Shown one piece after another: positions 27,712 to 35,630 of a DNA stretch of 61,756 bases. The first letter of the stretch is position 1. Each line of letters begins with the position of its first letter. Source of the DNA: an uncultured Alphaproteobacteria bacterium (lineage in GTDB: Bacteria; Pseudomonadota; Alphaproteobacteria; Methylaequorales; Methylaequoraceae); NCBI GenBank assembly GCA_902563305.1, contig CACEWP010000007.1, positions 1 to 61,756 on the forward strand, in the 5' to 3' direction. The notes under the pieces were generated by a model. That model was not told the DNA's origin. It made no database searches and saw only the letters and a program-made list of their open reading frames with translations. Made by a program: the position numbers and the translations under genes.

Positions 27712-28849
27712 AAAAATGGATTTAGAAAAAATACTTTCTAAATTAATTTCTTACCCAACTATCAGTGAAAAATCAAATAGAGAGCTTGCAGACTTTATTA
27801 TTAATTTTTTAGAAATTTATAGAATTAAAGCAGAAAAAATTGAGGGAGAAAAAGGTAGATTTAATATTTTTAGTATGATTGGCCCAAAAAATGAAGGAGG
27901 AATTGTTTTATCTGGACATACTGACGTGGTTCCAGCGGAAGGTCAAAATTGGTCTTTTGATCCTTTTAAAATGACTAAAATTGAAGATCGACTTTATGGA
28001 AGAGGTACTTCAGACATGAAAGGATTTATATCGGTTGTCCTCTCATTAATGAAAAAATTAAAAATAAATAAAATGAAAAAGCCTCTTTATTTAATTTTTT
28101 CTTATGACGAAGAAATAGGTTGTTTAGGGATTCAAAAATTAATCCCCTTCTTAAAAAAAATAAGACCTAAACCCAAATTTTGTATAGTTGGGGAACCAAC
28201 AGAGATGAAACTTGTCAATCAACATAAAGGGAAAAAAAACTTCTATGTCCGTTTTAAAGGGGTTGAAGCTCACTCTTCACTTATAAACGATGGTGTTAAT
28301 GCTATAAATTACTGTTCTAAATTTATAAATTTCCTGGAGAAAAAACAAAAATATATTGAGAAACAAAAAGACACAAATTTTAAACCAGACTTCACAACTA
28401 TTAATATTGGCAAGGTTTTAGGTGGAATTGCTGTAAATATTATACCCAATAACTGTGAACTTGAGTTTGAAATAAGAGATACCCCAAGATTTAAAACCGA
28501 AAAACTTTTAGGTCAAATCAATGAATATTTATCTAAGTTAGAAAGACAAATGAAACAAGGGAATAGTAAATGTTCTATAAAATTAAAAGAACTGAATGAT
28601 TTTCCTCCTCTCAAAACCAACGAAAATTCAGAAATAATTTCACTATGTTCAAAACAACTAAGATCTAATTCTATTAATTCTGTAAGTTTTGGAACAGAAG
28701 CGGGTGTTCTGAGCAAATTAGGTTTCCAAACAATTGTTTGTGGACCAGGAAGTATTTCGCAAGCCCACAAGCCTGACGAATATATTGAAATAAATCAATT
28801 GCAGAAATGTGAAGATTTTTTAGAAAAAATAATCAATACACTCTATTAA
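27692..28849 (+). CDS. argE: Acetylornithine deacetylase
   Basis: M20-family metallopeptidase-fold enzyme that removes acetate from N-acetylornithine in arginine synthesis. Metal and catalytic motifs are all visible: SGHTDVVPAEGQNW, LYGRGTSDMKGFISVVL, SYDEEIGCLG, VGEPTEMKL, the dimerisation-domain start KGVEAHSS, and the last His in GSISQAHKPDEYIE. ArgE fits better than DapE because of the GHTDVVP-x-x-G-Q-x-W segment, though related amidohydrolase substrates cannot be excluded. The ATG at 27692 lies inside nadK with GAGGA upstream; an internal ATG at 27716 is an alternative. Confidence 0.88.
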   Translation: MNNSIIKKMDLEKILSKLISYPTISEKSNRELADFIINFLEIYRIKAEKIEGEKGRFNIFSMIGPKNEGGIVLSGHTDVVPAEGQNWSFDPFKMTKIEDRLYGRGTSDMKGFISVVLSLMKKLKINKMKKPLYLIFSYDEEIGCLGIQKLIPFLKKIRPKPKFCIVGEPTEMKLVNQHKGKKNFYVRFKGVEAHSSLINDGVNAINYCSKFINFLEKKQKYIEKQKDTNFKPDFTTINIGKVLGGIAVNIIPNNCELEFEIRDTPRFKTEKLLGQINEYLSKLERQMKQGNSKCSIKLKELNDFPPLKTNENSEIISLCSKQLRSNSINSVSFGTEAGVLSKLGFQTIVCGPGSISQAHKPDEYIEINQLQKCEDFLEKIINTLY

Positions 28850-28851
28850 AA

Positions 28852-29892
28852 ATGAATTTGAAAGACTTAGATTTCAAGCTTCCAAAACAATTAATTGCTT
28901 TGTATCCAAAAAAACCAAGACATAACTCAAATTTAGTAATAGTTAATTCAAAAAATAAAATTGTTAAATTTAAAGAAATCATAAACGAATTAAATTCTGG
29001 TGATGCAATAATTTTAAATGATACAAAAGTAATAAACGCTGATTTCGATGGTTTTATAGATAATCAACGAATCTCTATAAATCTAAATAAGCTCGAAGAT
29101 AAAAAAAAAAATATATGGAGTGTCTTTATTAAAGCAAAAAAAGAGTTAAAAGTAGGTGATAATATTAAAATTTTTAATACCTTCAACGCTCAAGTCACCT
29201 CAACAAACAGAGGTATAATATATTTGAGGTTTACTTTAACATATGAGAAATTTAAAAAAGAAATTAAAAAATATGGAAGAGCACCTCTCCCACCTTACAT
29301 AAAAAAAAGAGGTCATAAGAAATCCGATTTAGCTAATTATCAGACAGTTTTTGCAAAGAATGATGGAGCAGTTGCGGCACCTACGGCTAGCCTCCATTTT
29401 ACTAAGGAACTTATTGATAAATTAAAAAAAAAAAAAGTTAGAATTATTAAAATCACTTTACATGTGAATGGAGGAACATTTATCCCAATTAGAGTCAATG
29501 ATGTAACTCAACACTCTATGCATTATGAAAAGGGAATTATTTCAAAAAAATCAGCACAAGAAATCAATAGAGTAAAAACAAATGGCGGAAAAATTATAGC
29601 CGTCGGAACGACAGTCTTGAGGCTTCTTGAATCTTCAAAAGATAAAAATGGATTTATTAAGCCATTTAACGCTAATACAAATATATTTATAAGGCCTGGA
29701 TGGAAAATTAATTCAGTAGACGGAATTATTACTAACTTTCACACCCCAAGATCAACACTCTTACTTCTTATTCATACTCTTATTGGAAAAAAAAAAACAC
29801 ACCAACTGTATAATTTTGCAATTAAAAAAAAAATTCGCTTTTACTCTTATGGTGATGCTTGCTTAATCTGGAATAATAATGTCAAAACTTAA
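28852..29892 (+). CDS. queA: S-adenosylmethionine:tRNA ribosyltransferase-isomerase
   Basis: Transfers and isomerises the ribose of SAM onto preQ1 in tRNA to make epoxyqueuosine. The N-terminus DLDFKLPKQLIALYPKKPR, the segment GDAIILNDTKVI, GRAPLPPYIKKR, GAVAAPTASLHFT, VNGGTFIPIR and the end region DGIITNFHTPRSTLLLLI are all family hallmarks; 346 aa is normal. It contains a run of 13 A at 29424-29436 coding for four Lys. It starts two bases after argE and overlaps tgt by 14 bases, heading the rightward half of the queuosine block. Confidence 0.96.
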   Translation: MNLKDLDFKLPKQLIALYPKKPRHNSNLVIVNSKNKIVKFKEIINELNSGDAIILNDTKVINADFDGFIDNQRISINLNKLEDKKKNIWSVFIKAKKELKVGDNIKIFNTFNAQVTSTNRGIIYLRFTLTYEKFKKEIKKYGRAPLPPYIKKRGHKKSDLANYQTVFAKNDGAVAAPTASLHFTKELIDKLKKKKVRIIKITLHVNGGTFIPIRVNDVTQHSMHYEKGIISKKSAQEINRVKTNGGKIIAVGTTVLRLLESSKDKNGFIKPFNANTNIFIRPGWKINSVDGIITNFHTPRSTLLLLIHTLIGKKKTHQLYNFAIKKKIRFYSYGDACLIWNNNVKT

Positions 29893-31000
29893 ATTTTCTC
29901 TTGAAAAGAAGGATAAAAATGCTCGTGCTGGATTAATAAAAACGTATCATGGAACTATAAAAACACCAGTTTTTATGCCGGTAGGAACACTCGGTAATGT
30001 TAAAGCAATTTTGCATAAGGATTTGGAAAAACTGGGCTATGAAATTATTCTTTCTAACACATACCATCTAATGTTAAGACCTGGTGAAGACCTTATTAAA
30101 AAAATGGGTGGTCTTCAAACCTTTATAAGTTGGCAAAAACCAATTTTAACTGACTCTGGAGGATATCAAGCATGGTCGCTATCAAAATTAAGAAAGATCA
30201 CTGAAGAAGGAATAAACTTCTCCTCTCATCTTGATGGAAAGAAAATTAATTTAACACCTGAATATGCAATTAAAATTCAGGAAAAATTAAACTCTAATAT
30301 CTCAATGGTTTTAGATGAATGTACGGAATATCCAGCTACTTTTGATAGAGCTAAAGAATCTATGGAACTATCAATTAGATGGGCCAGAAGATCTAAAAAT
30401 GTTTTCAAACAAAGACAAGGATTTGGCTTGTTTGGAATTATTCAAGGCGGAATGTATAAAGATCTAAGAAAAAAATGTGCAGAACAATTATGTAAAATTG
30501 AATTCGATGGTTATGCATTAGGAGGACTTTCTGTTGGTGAAAGTCATGATGAAATGAATAAAGTAATAGATTTCTCGGTTACCAATATTCCAGAAGATAA
30601 ACCAAGATATTTAATGGGAGTCGGAAGGCCATGTGATATTTTTTGTGCTGTTGAAAGAGGTATAGATATGTTTGACTGTGTTTTGCCAACTAGATTTGGA
30701 AGGAATGGCAGGGCATTTACTCAAAAAGGAGAAATGAATTTAAGAAATTCAATTTATGCTAAAGATGAAAGTCCTTTAGATAAAACATTAAACTGTTACG
30801 CCTCCCAAAATTTTTCAAGATCATACATTCATCATTTAGTAAAAAGTAACGAGATTCTTGGTTCAATGATTTTAAGTCTTCACAATATTGCATTTTATAA
30901 AATGATGATGTGTGATATACGAGAGTCAATAATAAATAATGAATTTTTAAAATTAAAAAAAAAATATATGAAATATCATGAAAAATATAAAAAAACTTAA
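29879..31000 (+). CDS. tgt: tRNA-guanine transglycosylase with incomplete zinc site
   Basis: Exchanges guanine-34 for preQ1 in tRNAs with GUN anticodons. Catalytic parts are kept: ILTDSGGYQAWSL (Asp general base), GIIQGGMYKDLR, ALGGLSVGE, RYLMGVGRP and MFDCVLPTRFGRNG (nucleophile Asp). The zinc site is not: E. coli-type C-x-C-x2-C becomes L304-N-C306-Y-A-S309, so only Cys306 and probably His335 remain of four ligands. I checked this at codon level (TTA AAC TGT TAC GCC TCC). Size (373 aa) and the C-terminal helices are otherwise normal. It overlaps queA by 14 bases and queF by 23. Confidence 0.94.
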   Translation: MSKLKFSLEKKDKNARAGLIKTYHGTIKTPVFMPVGTLGNVKAILHKDLEKLGYEIILSNTYHLMLRPGEDLIKKMGGLQTFISWQKPILTDSGGYQAWSLSKLRKITEEGINFSSHLDGKKINLTPEYAIKIQEKLNSNISMVLDECTEYPATFDRAKESMELSIRWARRSKNVFKQRQGFGLFGIIQGGMYKDLRKKCAEQLCKIEFDGYALGGLSVGESHDEMNKVIDFSVTNIPEDKPRYLMGVGRPCDIFCAVERGIDMFDCVLPTRFGRNGRAFTQKGEMNLRNSIYAKDESPLDKTLNCYASQNFSRSYIHHLVKSNEILGSMILSLHNIAFYKMMMCDIRESIINNEFLKLKKKYMKYHEKYKKT

Positions 31001-31433
31001 ATATCTTGGTTTAAAATCATCAATAAAAGGATCTCCAGATGATTTTATTTTAGATTGTGTTGAAAACCCACACCCAAAAAATGAATACTCTGTTAGATTT
31101 TCAGCTCCAGAATTTACAAGTATCTGTCCAATAACTGCTCAACCAGATTTTGGATACTTTATAATCGACTACATTCCTGCAAAAACTATAGTTGAAAGCA
31201 AATCATTAAAGTTATTTCTATTCTCTTTCAGAAATTATGGCGGTTTTCATGAGGATTGTACTATTAAAGTGGCAAAAAAAATCATCAAATTTGCTTCTCC
31301 CAAATGGATAAGAGTGGCAAGTTTTTGGAATCCAAGAGGCGGTATACCTATAGATGTTATTTTTCAGAAAGGAAGAAAATCTAAAGATGTTCATATTCAG
31401 GAATTGAATGTACCCTACTATAGGGGCAGATAA
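30978..31433 (+). CDS. queF: NADPH-dependent 7-cyano-7-deazaguanine reductase (short type I QueF)
   Basis: Reduces preQ0 to preQ1, the base that Tgt inserts. The nitrile-binding Cys is in FTSICPITAQPDFG and the NADPH-binding QueF motif is VESKSLKLFLFSFRN, followed by FHEDCTIKV. At 151 aa it is the unimodular type. It overlaps tgt by 23 bases. Its TAA stop ends at 31433, and the TGA of the convergent queD begins at 31434, so the two genes meet with no base between them. Confidence 0.97.
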   Translation: MKNIKKLKYLGLKSSIKGSPDDFILDCVENPHPKNEYSVRFSAPEFTSICPITAQPDFGYFIIDYIPAKTIVESKSLKLFLFSFRNYGGFHEDCTIKVAKKIIKFASPKWIRVASFWNPRGGIPIDVIFQKGRKSKDVHIQELNVPYYRGR

Positions 31434-31790
31434 TCACTTCCCATTAAAAATACATCCACCTATTCTTGGTCTATTGATTTCAATACTTTCAAGATTAGGA
31501 ATCTTCTTTATTAATTTTAACCAAAGCCACTTTGCTATACTTTCACTTGTAGGTTTTTCAAGACCTTCTACTTCATTAAGTATAGAGTGATCAAGTTTAG
31601 ATATTTCTGGCTTCACATATGAATCTAATTCCTCTAAATCCATAACCCACTTATTTTTTTTACAAATACTACCCTTTAACTTTACCGTTACTTCAAAACT
31701 ATGACCATGCATTTTTCCATAACTATGATTTTTTTCAAACTCTGGCATAAAATGAGCAGCATCAAAATAATATTTTTTAAAGATAAACAT
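31434..31790 (-). CDS. queD: 6-carboxy-5,6,7,8-tetrahydropterin synthase-like protein QueD with altered active site
   Basis: By position (between queE and queF) and fold this is the QueD step, making carboxytetrahydropterin from dihydroneopterin triphosphate. The three zinc His are present: His13 in YFDAAHFMP and His28/His30 in KMHGHSFEV. The catalytic dyad LDHSIL (Asp67-His68) is kept. However the usual catalytic Cys four residues before HGH (Cys27 in E. coli) is Tyr24, and the Glu near the C-terminus (Glu110 in E. coli) aligns with Arg107 in INRPRIGGC. The Tyr codon is TAT. It may belong to a divergent subfamily with the same job, or use another substrate. It abuts queE without a gap. Confidence 0.85.
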   Translation of the reverse strand: MFIFKKYYFDAAHFMPEFEKNHSYGKMHGHSFEVTVKLKGSICKKNKWVMDLEELDSYVKPEISKLDHSILNEVEGLEKPTSESIAKWLWLKLIKKIPNLESIEINRPRIGGCIFNGK

Positions 31791-32423
31791 TCACTTCACT
31801 CCAAATGATTTATGAAGTTGGAGACTTAGCATCCATTGGGTATTTAATTTGCAATAGTCGATAGTCTTATTTAAATTTAATTTATTAAATTTATCATATT
31901 TTGGTTGTAGAAAAAAATATTTAAAATCTAGTTTTAATAATTCCTTTAAATTAAATTTATCTTGAGGAAAAATAATCTTTAATTCATCACCTTTTTTTTG
32001 CTTCCAGTAATTTGGGTCTTTTGGACTAACGCAGATCCAATCAAAGTTTATGTCCGTTGCAATTGATCCATTTGTTTCAAGAGCAACCGTGTACTTTTTT
32101 TTCTTTAGTAAGTTTACTAGCGCCTGGTCAACTTGGAGTAAAGGTTCGCCACCAGTTAATACAACATATTTATTTTTAAGCGTGAAAGCTGATTCCCATA
32201 CTTTCTCAACTTTTTCAACAAGATCATATAAACTGTACTTACCACCATTTTCTCCATCCACTCCGACAAAATCTGTATCACAAAAATCACATACAGCTTT
32301 CAATCTTTCCTGAACTTTTCCGTTCCATAGATTGCAACCTGCAAACCTTATAAAAACTGACTCTTTTCCTGTTTTATATCCTTCACCTTGAATTGATCTA
32401 AATATTTCTTTTACATTATACAT
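31791..32423 (-). CDS. queE: 7-carboxy-7-deazaguanine synthase
   Basis: Radical SAM enzyme that contracts carboxytetrahydropterin to 7-carboxy-7-deazaguanine. The start IFRSIQGEGYKTGKESVFIR is typical. The cluster Cys are 30, 45 and 48 (GCNLWNG then CDFCDTDF), i.e. C-x14-C-x2-C, the long-loop variant known in proteobacterial QueE rather than the usual CxxxCxxC. VLTGGEPLLQ and VSPKDPNYW follow. The 210-aa size is normal. The queC stop is four bases upstream of its start and queD follows directly. Confidence 0.95.
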   Translation of the reverse strand: MYNVKEIFRSIQGEGYKTGKESVFIRFAGCNLWNGKVQERLKAVCDFCDTDFVGVDGENGGKYSLYDLVEKVEKVWESAFTLKNKYVVLTGGEPLLQVDQALVNLLKKKKYTVALETNGSIATDINFDWICVSPKDPNYWKQKKGDELKIIFPQDKFNLKELLKLDFKYFFLQPKYDKFNKLNLNKTIDYCKLNTQWMLSLQLHKSFGVK

Positions 32424-32427
32424 AATT

Positions 32428-33108
32428 TTAGTTTCCTAAAGGGTCTATTAATTTAGCTTCTTCAAAACCTCTTTTTCTTAAAAGACAAGAATCACAAAAA
32501 CCGCAGCTTTTTTTTAACCCTGGGTTGTAACAGCTTGAGGTCATTGAAAAGTCAACACCATTTTTATTACCTAATTTTATAATTTCTTTTTTTGATAAGT
32601 TAATCAATGGTGTAAAAATTTTAAATTTATTTCCTTCTATACCTTTTTTAGTAGCTTTATTAATTAAATTCTCAAAATCATCTATAAATGTTTTACGACA
32701 ATCAGGATATCCAGAGTAATCTATTGAGTTTACACCTATAAAAATATTATCTATATCAAAACACTCTGCATAACCGGCTGCAAATGAGAGGAATACGATA
32801 TTTCTACTTGGAACATATGTTACAGGTATATTATTCGGAATTAACTCTACATTAGTATTTGAAGGCACATCAATATTATCAGTTAAGGCTGAACCTCCAT
32901 AAAAATCAATTTTAAAAATCTCATGAGAAATACATTTAAAGAAGCTAGCTTGAAATTTAGCAAATTTCAGTTCCACAGCATGTCTTTGTCCATAATCAAA
33001 AGAAATTGCATATATTTGATAACCCTCTAGTTTGCAAATTGATAAAACCACACTGGAATCTAGTCCACCACTTAAAAGAACTAAAGCTTTATTTGATTTA
33101 TCTGTCAT
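32428..33108 (-). CDS. queC: 7-cyano-7-deazaguanine synthase
   Basis: ATP-dependent enzyme converting carboxydeazaguanine to preQ0. The PP-loop is VLLSGGLDSSVVL near the N-terminus; SFDYGQRHAVEL, VPSRNIVFLSFAAGYAE and NSIDYSGYPDCR follow. The C-terminal zinc site is complete: Cys in TSSCYNPG and the trio CGFCDSC. The 226-aa size is normal. It heads the leftward queC-queE-queD unit and is divergent from queG with 27 bases between the start codons. Confidence 0.97.
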   Translation of the reverse strand: MTDKSNKALVLLSGGLDSSVVLSICKLEGYQIYAISFDYGQRHAVELKFAKFQASFFKCISHEIFKIDFYGGSALTDNIDVPSNTNVELIPNNIPVTYVPSRNIVFLSFAAGYAECFDIDNIFIGVNSIDYSGYPDCRKTFIDDFENLINKATKKGIEGNKFKIFTPLINLSKKEIIKLGNKNGVDFSMTSSCYNPGLKKSCGFCDSCLLRKRGFEEAKLIDPLGN

Positions 33109-33135
33109 TTAAGAATTATAATATTTAACAAAATA

Positions 33136-34248
33136 ATGAAAATGAACCATTTAAAAAAAATAATTTCTGAAGAAATAATAAAGTATGGTTTTGATACTAT
33201 AGGATTTTCCAACCCATCAGTCTCGAAAAAGACTTCAGAAAGATATAAAGAATTTATTAGTAAAAATTATCATGCTGACATGAAATGGTTAGAAAGACAT
33301 TATGAAAAGAAAATTAATCCAAAGAAATTATGGGATAAAGTAGAAACAATAATTGTGATCGGTCATAATTATTCTCCAGAAAAAAATCCATTATATCTTA
33401 ATAATTTGAAAAATTTAGCCAATATTAGTGTTTATGCTCAGAATCAAGATTATCATTCTATTATAAAAGAAAAATTAATTAAAATTCAGTCATGGTTGCT
33501 AAATACATTAAATTTAAAGACAAAAATATTTGTTGACACATCGCCAATACTAGAAAAATATTTTGCAGAAAAATCAGGTATTGGTTGGCAAGGTAAACAT
33601 TCTAACATTGTTTCGAAAAATTTTGGTTCTTGGTTATTTCTTGCCGAAATTTTTTTACCAATCAAATTATCTGAAACAAAATCTTCACTTGATGGTTGTG
33701 GTACGTGCGAAAAATGTATAGAAATTTGTCCAACTGATGCAATTTCGGAAAATTATAAAATTGATTCAAGAAAGTGTATTTCATATTTAACAATTGAGAA
33801 TAAAGGACCAATACCATTTAGTCTTAGAAAAAAAATCGGTAATAAAATTTATGGTTGTGATGATTGCTTGTCAATTTGTCCTTGGAATAAATTTTCAAAA
33901 GAAACATCTGAAAAAAAATATAAATCAAGCACTCATAATAGTTTACTATTTTTTCTAAATTTTGATGAAGAGAAATTTGAGGAATATTTTTATAAATCAC
34001 CTATAAAAAGAATTGGATGGATTAGGTTTCTGAGAAATATAATTATTGCATCCGGTAACAGCAAAAACAAAAATTTTATCAAATACATTTTTAAACATAT
34101 TAATAACAAAAGTTCAATTGTAAGAGGAGCATGTATCTGGTCGTTATTTCAATTGTTAGATGGAAAAGGTAAAGAAAAACTCAAACAAAGCATTATATCA
34201 AAAGAAAAAAATAAATATGTTTTATATGAATTAGCTTTGGTTAGTTAA
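33136..34248 (+). CDS. queG: Epoxyqueuosine reductase
   Basis: Cobalamin-dependent iron-sulfur enzyme that reduces epoxyqueuosine to queuosine in tRNA, the last step of the pathway. The 370-aa protein shows YHADMKWLERH, DTSPILEKYFAEKSGIGWQG, the two 4Fe-4S motifs CGTCEKCIEICPTDAI and CDDCLSICPWNKF, and a C-terminal HEAT-like helical repeat (SIVRGACIWSLFQL). A second ATG lies six bases after the first. With QueC/D/E/F, Tgt and QueA this completes the pathway apart from GTP cyclohydrolase I. Its last 18 bases overlap the convergent pip gene. Confidence 0.96.
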   Translation: MKMNHLKKIISEEIIKYGFDTIGFSNPSVSKKTSERYKEFISKNYHADMKWLERHYEKKINPKKLWDKVETIIVIGHNYSPEKNPLYLNNLKNLANISVYAQNQDYHSIIKEKLIKIQSWLLNTLNLKTKIFVDTSPILEKYFAEKSGIGWQGKHSNIVSKNFGSWLFLAEIFLPIKLSETKSSLDGCGTCEKCIEICPTDAISENYKIDSRKCISYLTIENKGPIPFSLRKKIGNKIYGCDDCLSICPWNKFSKETSEKKYKSSTHNSLLFFLNFDEEKFEEYFYKSPIKRIGWIRFLRNIIIASGNSKNKNFIKYIFKHINNKSSIVRGACIWSLFQLLDGKGKEKLKQSIISKEKNKYVLYELALVS

Positions 34249-35172
34249 TTCTTTTAATCCAATTACAAGGTTTTCTATAATTCCTTGATCTGCTGAAGAG
34301 TGTCCTGCTGTATTTACAAACTTTATTTTAGAAGATTTCCACTCTTTATGTAAATTGTATGCATTAATTGGTGGACATATTAAATCATATCTTCCCTGGA
34401 CAATGTAAGAGGGTACATTATTGATCTTTGAAATATTATTAACTATCTCGTTGTCCTCCATAAAAAATCTATTTTTTATGTAAAATAACTCCATATAAGG
34501 CGAGTTTGGGAGTCCTTCCCTTTTCAATAATTCTTCCTTTGAATCAAAAAAATACTTTTTTGGGTTTAGCTGCGATAGAATTCTTTCATAATCGTGCCAA
34601 ATCCATGAATGAAGCTTAGAATTATTTTCAACAATCTTATTATAATACGAATCGATGATATCTTTACCATTTGAAAAATTGGTAAATGTTTCGAAAAGGT
34701 TCGGAGCAAAATTTTTAGGGCCATTAATAAATGCCCAATTAATTTCTTCTACCGTACCTAAAAATACTGATCTTAAAAGAACACCAATTAAATTTTTTGG
34801 GAATTTCAATGCATATTTTAAAGCTAATGTTGCCCCCCAGGATCCACCAACTATTAAAAACTTTTTAATTTTGAAAAAGTCTCTAATTTTATCAATATCT
34901 TCAACTAAATTTTCTGTATTGTTTCCTATTAAAGACCTATAGGGAAGACTTTTTCCGCAACCTCTTTGATCGAAAATTATAGATCTAAAAACCTGAGGAT
35001 CAAAAAGTGAATGATGTTCACTTCTACATTGACCTCCAGGGCCACCATGAACAAAAATAACTGGAATTCCATCTTTCTTCCCACTTACTTCGGTATAAAT
35101 TTTATTGTCATCTCCAACATCTATGTTATACATTTCAGGAAGGGTCCGATGAATAAAGAGTTTTTTGATCAT
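34231..35172 (-). CDS. pip: Proline iminopeptidase
   Basis: Alpha/beta hydrolase (S33) that releases N-terminal proline from peptides. The oxyanion segment VHGGPGGQCRSEHHSLFDP is the family hallmark, followed by IIFDQRGCGKS, the nucleophile elbow VGGSWGATLALKYA, the acid region YIVQGRYDLICPP and the His in TAGHSS. The 313-aa size is normal. It is divergent from the HExxH gene with only 11 bases between the two start codons and convergent-overlapping with queG. Confidence 0.94.
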   Translation of the reverse strand: MIKKLFIHRTLPEMYNIDVGDDNKIYTEVSGKKDGIPVIFVHGGPGGQCRSEHHSLFDPQVFRSIIFDQRGCGKSLPYRSLIGNNTENLVEDIDKIRDFFKIKKFLIVGGSWGATLALKYALKFPKNLIGVLLRSVFLGTVEEINWAFINGPKNFAPNLFETFTNFSNGKDIIDSYYNKIVENNSKLHSWIWHDYERILSQLNPKKYFFDSKEELLKREGLPNSPYMELFYIKNRFFMEDNEIVNNISKINNVPSYIVQGRYDLICPPINAYNLHKEWKSSKIKFVNTAGHSSADQGIIENLVIGLKELTNQS

Positions 35173-35183
35173 AGTTAAATATA

Positions 35184-35630
35184 ATGGAAAAGTTTGAAAA
35201 TTTAAATGAGCTTATAGTAGCATTACTTTTATGGATCACAACCCATACTGAGTACAAAGATCCAAAAAAGTTTCCTCAAATAAAATTTATTGAGCAAAAA
35301 GAATTATCTGAAATGGCCTGCGGTAGGGAATGCGAGATCTTGGCATTAACCCCTGAATCACCTAAGTACACTATTTTTTTGTCTAAAAATCTATCGCCAA
35401 TGGATGATGTATGTCATAGAGGAATACTACTTCATGAACTAATACATATATTGCAAGAAGATCAAAAAGTTTTTTTAGAATATGATAACAGAACAAAAAA
35501 ACATCTCAGAGAAATGGATGCATTAGTAAATCATAATATATATTTAAGTCAGTTTGGAAAAAAAATTTTATACAGTAATGGATTTGCAGCAAAATTTAAA
35601 AGTGAATCAAAAAACAATCTTTATTGCTGA
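35184..35630 (+). CDS. Uncharacterised HExxH protein (possible zinc metallopeptidase)
   Basis: I do not recognise this 148-aa protein with certainty. It has no signal peptide. An HExxH zincin motif (LLHELIHILQED) is at about residues 87-98, preceded by a Cys pair in MACGRECEI and by PKYTIFLSKNLS, and followed by a helical tail with LREMDALVNHN, where a Glu could be the third ligand. The N-terminal NELIVALLLWITTHTEY resembles DUF6647-type proteins as I recall them. It is divergent from pip (11 bases) and overlaps the convergent dsbA-like gene by 10 bases. Cytoplasmic peptidase is a guess from the motif. Confidence 0.7.
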   Translation: MEKFENLNELIVALLLWITTHTEYKDPKKFPQIKFIEQKELSEMACGRECEILALTPESPKYTIFLSKNLSPMDDVCHRGILLHELIHILQEDQKVFLEYDNRTKKHLREMDALVNHNIYLSQFGKKILYSNGFAAKFKSESKNNLYC

